A DNA stretch of 64,000 nucleotides from Sarcocystis neurona (Eukaryota; Apicomplexa; Conoidasida; Eucoccidiorida; Sarcocystidae). The notes under the pieces were generated by a model, which worked only from the letters and a program-made list of their open reading frames with translations, was not told the origin of the DNA and made no database searches. Every line of letters begins with the position of its first letter. Within the stretch, counting starts at the first letter, position 1. The position numbers were made by a program, and so were the translations under genes. The DNA lies in NCBI GenBank assembly GCA_000727475.1, contig KL647298.1:2255863-2319862 (forward strand), in the 5' to 3' direction. Positions 47,630 to 53,600 of this stretch are shown in pieces.

Positions 47630-50600
47630 ATGTAAGAGAGAGACAGATACACATATATATATATATATATGTATATATGTATATGTAAGAGAGAGACAGA
47701 TACACATATATATATATGTATATATGTATATGTACGCATGCGTATATTTATACACATATGTATAAACATGTGCGTACATGCCTACCGAAGAAGGCTGGGC
47801 AGGAAGGACGTTTGCCTTGTCTCTGTGTTTATCGCTGTGTTGGGGGAAGGGTGGGTGGGGGGAAATTCGCAGCCATATATTTGTCTGTGTACTGCGTTGC
47901 GTCATACGCGTCCCTCACAATATATCTCTCCCCTACATTTACTAATATATATGTAAATACGTAGACACCCCCAGACAGAGAGAGCGTAGAAAACTTCATA
48001 CATATATATACGTATGTGTGTACCACAAATATATATGGACATACGTATCTACACATATATATAGAGAGAGTTGAATATAAATACATATATATATATACAT
48101 ACAGACACATAGATATATAGATAGTTACTCGTGTAGTATAGGTGTAATTCATGTACTGCCCTGTAACAATATATATTTGTATAGGTGCCTGTGTATTTCT
48201 TGTCTGAAGCTCCATCATATATGTATATATGCGTCACATACGTTGTAGAAGTGTTGTGGATATTCTCGTCAAAAGATATACGTATGTATGAATATAAAAG
48301 TTGTATATACTGTCTTTGCGTAGCTCTCTGTCTACAGGCGTGGACCGAGGACATGTCCGTCTGTTGTCCCACAATATATATATAAATATATGTAGAGAGA
48401 GATGTGTTTGTCTTCTGCTTCCCGCTCTATCTTTCTTTATAAATATGTGTGAAAATTCGTGTGTAGATATATATTTGTCGATCTACTCATGTGTGTGCAT
48501 CACATATATAGAGGCGGGTCATATATGTAGCGACGCGCCTGCGCGAACGAGTAGCACTTCTTCACGTCTGATTCTGCCAGAACTTCCTCACACACAATTT
48601 TCCTCAATTACTTCATACACGTGCGCGTCCCTGTGTACGTCATATTCTATAAATCACTAATTTACAAGCACATTCATACATATATTTTTCTCCATATATA
48701 TATATATCTCCCTCTCTTTATATATGTGTACATATATATATATCTTCCTCTCTCTCTCTTTACATATATATATACATATCTTCCACTACAAATATATGTA
48801 AATCACTAATTTACAAGCACATTTATACATGTATATATTCCTCTCTTTATACATATATATATATCTTCCTTCCTTTATATATGTACGTATGTATATCTTC
48901 CCCTACGTATATATATGAGGGTTTTCTCATGTATGTAAGTTATTACGCACATATGACTACTACTGCTGCTGTTTTAGTAGAAATACGACAGACAATGTGG
49001 GGGACATTAACGTTTGCTTGCGTACTGATAGGCATACATATATATGTATGTATATGTATGGGGATGCATGCGCGTATAGAGAGTATCTTCGTGGCCAAAG
49101 AAATATGTGTATATATACGTATTATAAGAGTAGTAGCTGTCCACCTCGCTGTTGTGACGCATAGGAAGAATGGGGAGAAGAGGAGAAGAGTTCGTGGTCC
49201 ACCAAAGTGAAAAGGAGCAGCACCTGTGTGCCATCTCTTCATACGTTGATACTATATATATATATGAATATACACATATACATATATATATATATATATA
49301 TATGTATGTAAGTATGTATGTGTATATACGTATGTGTAGCAGGTCTCGATAACTGCCGCTGCGTACAATACAATGTCTTCACATTCTCTGCTGCTCTCCG
49401 TGTAGACCTCCCTCTGTATATACGACCACACATGTAAAGTTCTCGAGGATTCTCTTGCTGCCCAGCGGCCCATACATATATGTGAATATATGTGTTTTGG
49501 CTCACATTTGTAGATATATTTATGCGGGAACTTGTAGATCTGTGTATATACGTGTAAATATATATATATATATGTACGTTCGCGTCATAGATGGGTGTAT
49601 ATGTACTTGCACATATAAAGAGACGCAGGACGTACCTGTCCCACTCTGTTCTAACATTTATATATACACAGCTTCGCATTCTGTGTACCTCAATATGTAT
49701 TCATATGTATAGCCCATACGCGTCCTGGAGACGTGTATAGAATATACTTATGTATATATGTATGTACTCCGTATACGTGTGAGGCATTCGTAGTATATAT
49801 GTATGAATCTGTATATAGAGAGAGACATATATTTATTTGATACGCACGGTACACACACGTATGTAGATATAAATCTATCGCCGTCCTTCATATGCACAGT
49901 CTGTACGTTCATACATGTATAAACATACGTGTATCTTCTCTTTATATGGAGAATCTCTAGGTGCGTTGTTGACAGATATAGAGAGATATTTACGCGTATT
50001 CCGGATGCATGTAATATGGAGGTACATAAATAATACACGTAGAAATACATATGCCATCCATAGGGGAGGAAGTGTATGTGTTTCTGCTCAACAACCAGAA
50101 AGAGAGAGAGAAGACGACGTGCTGCCTGGGGAGCGGCCGCGACGCAGCTGCACTCGGGACGGGGCGCGCACAGCGTTCGTTGTTGCTGGTATGCTGCTGC
50201 TGCTACTACTGCTGCTGCTGTGTTGCTGCTGCTGCTGTGCTGCTGTTACTACTACTGCTGCTCTGCTGCTACTACTGCTGCTGCTGTGCTGCTGCTCGTA
50301 CTGCTGCTTCTACTACTGCTGCGGTGCTGCTGCTGGTCCTATTGCTGCTGCTACTGCTGCTGTGCTACTACTACTACACCTGCTCCTGTGCTGCTGCTGT
50401 TACTGCTACTGCTGCTGTGCTACTACTACTACTACTGCCGCTACTGCTGCTGCTNNNNNNNNNNNNNNNNNNNNNNNNNNNNNNNNNNNNNNNNNNNNNN
50501 NNNNNNNNNNNNNNNNNNNNNNNNNNNNNNNNNNNNNNNNNNNNNNNNNNNNNNNNNNNNNNNNNNNNNNNNNNNNNNNNNNNNNNNNNNNNNNNNNNNN

Positions 50601-53600
50601 NNNNNNNNNNNNNNNNNNNNNNNNNNNNNNNNNNNNNNNNNNNNNNNNNNNNNNNNNNNNNNNNNNNNNNNNNNNNNNNNNNNNNNNNNNNNNNNNNNNN
50701 NNNNNNNNNNNNNNNNNNNNNNNNNNNNNNNNNNNNNNNNNNNNNNNNNNNNNNNNNNNNNNNNNNNNNNNNNNNNNNNNNNNNNNNNNNNNNNNNNNNN
50801 NNNNNNNNNNNNNNNNNNNNNNNNNNNNNNNNNNNNNNNNNNNNNNNNNNNNNNNNNNNNNNNNNNNNNNNNNNNNNNNNNNNNNNNNNNNNNNNNNNNN
50901 NNNNNNNNNNNNNNNNNNNNNNNNNNNNNNNNNNNNNNNNNNNNNNNNNNNNNNNNNNNNNNTGTCCTGCTGTTACTACTACTGCTGCTCTGCTGTTACT
51001 ACTACTGCTGCTCTGCTGTTACTACTGCTGCTGCTCTGCTGTTACTACTGCTGCTGCTGTGTTGCTGCTGCTGCTGCTGTGCTCCTGTTACTACTACTGC
51101 TGCTCTGCTGTTACTACTACTGCTGCTGCCGTGCTGCTTCTACTGCTGCTGTGCTGCTACTACTGCTGCTGTTGCTGCTGCTGATGGTGTACTGCTGTTT
51201 TTTGCTGCGGTGTGGTGGGGCGCACGCAGGGGAACTGACGATGTTGGCGTTCTGCAATTACAGTCACGCGATGGTGCCGGTGATGCCACGTACAAAAAGT
51301 TTCAGTACTCGTAGGTGTTCACTTCTTCTTCTTCCCCCACTTTCTTCCCCCCGGTTCCGCTTCTTCTGCTGTTTTCCTTCTTCTCCGTTTGTCTCGCTGC
51401 CGAGCCGCCGCCCTCCCTGCATGCCCCACACTAAAAGTTACACAGCTGCGAGACTCGCGTTCTCCCCTTTTCGTCTCCTTCTCTGGCCGTCTCTCTTCCT
51501 CTCTTCTGCTCGTTCTCGCCTTCTCATTCTCTCTGTCTTCCTGTCTCGTCTCCCTGTCTTCCCGTCTCGTCTCCCTGTCTTCCCGTCTCCTCCTCCCCTC
51601 CTCTGCTGTCTTCCTCTCTTCTCCTCCTCTCTTTTTCGCCTCTTGCTCCCTCTGTCCGTCTCGTTTCTCTCTTTCATCTTCTACCGACGTCAACCTGTGT
51701 GTGCGGTTCCGCTATAGCAATCTGCATGTGTTCGTACGTGTACATTTGCTTCACGGGTGATCCATACGTTCTGGCGGAGGCGACGCATTTTCTTCTCTGT
51801 CCATATGTGTGTCTTCCTGTTTGTGCGTCATATATATATGTGTAAACGTAGTACGACTATTAGTGCTGCAGCTGCTGATTCGTCTCCTGTCGTGCTGCTG
51901 CTGTTGCTGCTTTTTCTTCGCTCCCGCTGCTGCTGCTTCTCTCCCGCTGCTGCTGCTGCTTCTTCTCGCCCGCTGCTGCTGCTGCTTCTTCTCTCCCGCT
52001 GCTGCTGCTGCTTCTTCTCTCCCGCTGCTGCTGCTGCTTCTTCTCTCCCGCTGCTGCTGCTGCTGCTTCTTCTCGCCCGCTGCTGCTGCTGCTTCTTCCC
52101 GCCCGCTGCTGCTGCTGCTTCTTCTTTCCCGGTGCTACTGCTACTTCTTCTCTCCCCTTGCTGCTGGTGCTTCTTCTCTCCCCCTGCTGCTGGTGCTGTT
52201 GATTCTCTCCCGCTGCTGCTGTCGCTGCTTTTTCGTATCTCCCGCTGTTGCTGCTGCTTCTTCTCTCCGGCTGCTGCTGCTAGTGCTCCCCTGGTCTTGC
52301 TGCCGGTGTTGCTTATCTTGTCCTGCCACTCCGTCTTCTCTCCTGCTGCTGCTGCTTCTTCTGCTTGCCTCCTGCTGCTGTTTCTGCCGCTCACCCGAGA
52401 TGCTCCGGCGTTGGGGCTGCTGCTGCGCCTTGATGAGGCCGCTCTCACTGCTTCAGCGTGTAGTGGCTCTCCTGCTGTGTTGTGCACATGACTGTTGCTG
52501 CTAGTTCACAGTCTGCTGCTTCTTCCTTTCCTTCTCCCTGCTGCTGCTGCCGTTGCGCGCAGTTTTGACTGCCCGTTCTCTGCCTTTGCTGCCACTGCAT
52601 CTGCCGTGCTCCTGCTCCTGCTCCTGCTCGTGTCCTTCTCCTCCCCTGCACCGTCTGATTTCCCTTTCCTCTCTTATTCCTCGTCTCGGCAGCTTCCGCC
52701 CTTTTTCCTCGGCTGCTCGTGCGCTTCGCGCGTCCCTGCTGCTGCTGTTGCTGTATGTTCCTGCGTTCTCTGCTTTCCTTCTGCTGCTGCTGCTCTTGTG
52801 CGGGCTGCTGTGCCCTGCTTTCCTGCTCTTGCTGCTGCTGCACGCTGCTGCGCTCCGCCCTGCTTTCCGCTGCTGCCGCTGCTGCTCCACGTTGCTGCGC
52901 GGTGCTGCTTCCGTACTGCTGCTGCTGCTGCTCCTCCTGTTGGCTCCTTTTCTTCGTCAGTAAGGGACGGCAAGAAGCAGCCCGCAGCCACAACCGTCGA
53001 CCCGTCCAGCTTAGTCAAAACAAAAGTGATTGACTACACTCTTGAACCGATGACGCAGAACGAAGAATACCGCCTCCACGTCGCGCACTCCCTTGCCGAA
53101 GTTGCTGTTGCGCTAGAGGAGAAACTGGGCGGGCCTCAGGTGAGCGGGGGGGACGTCCACAAGAAAAGCAGAGACGACAAAAGAGGAAAACAGAAAGGGA
53201 GGAAGGAGAAAAAGGAAAATAATCAAATAGGAAAAGAAGAGAAAAAACAGGAAGAAGAAAAAGTGCACACGTATACATATATGTATGTGGGGAGAACACG
53301 CTTAGTGCTGTACGTATATAGAGAGCGAGACACATACACACACAAGTACAGGCATCTTGAAAAAAGAGACACAGCAACTTTCCCTCTTTCCGTGTATGTA
53401 CGGGGTGTGTGTATACTTGTGTATATAAATATAACAAGAGTGTATAAACAGCCGACGTGTGTCTATACGAATATGTGTGAATATGTGTGTGTATGCGGGG
53501 GGCACGTATGTGGACAGACACCCACCTGGGGCGTGTTGTACATATGTATATGTGTGTTAGATGGGTTTGCATGGTGGGTGCATGCATGTATAAAGTGAAG

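Noticed and set aside
51253..51312. Second frame over exon 21 reading DGAGDATYKKFQYS
   Set aside because: The frame reading LAFCNYSHAMVP matches the dikinase family and both neighbouring phases; the other does not.
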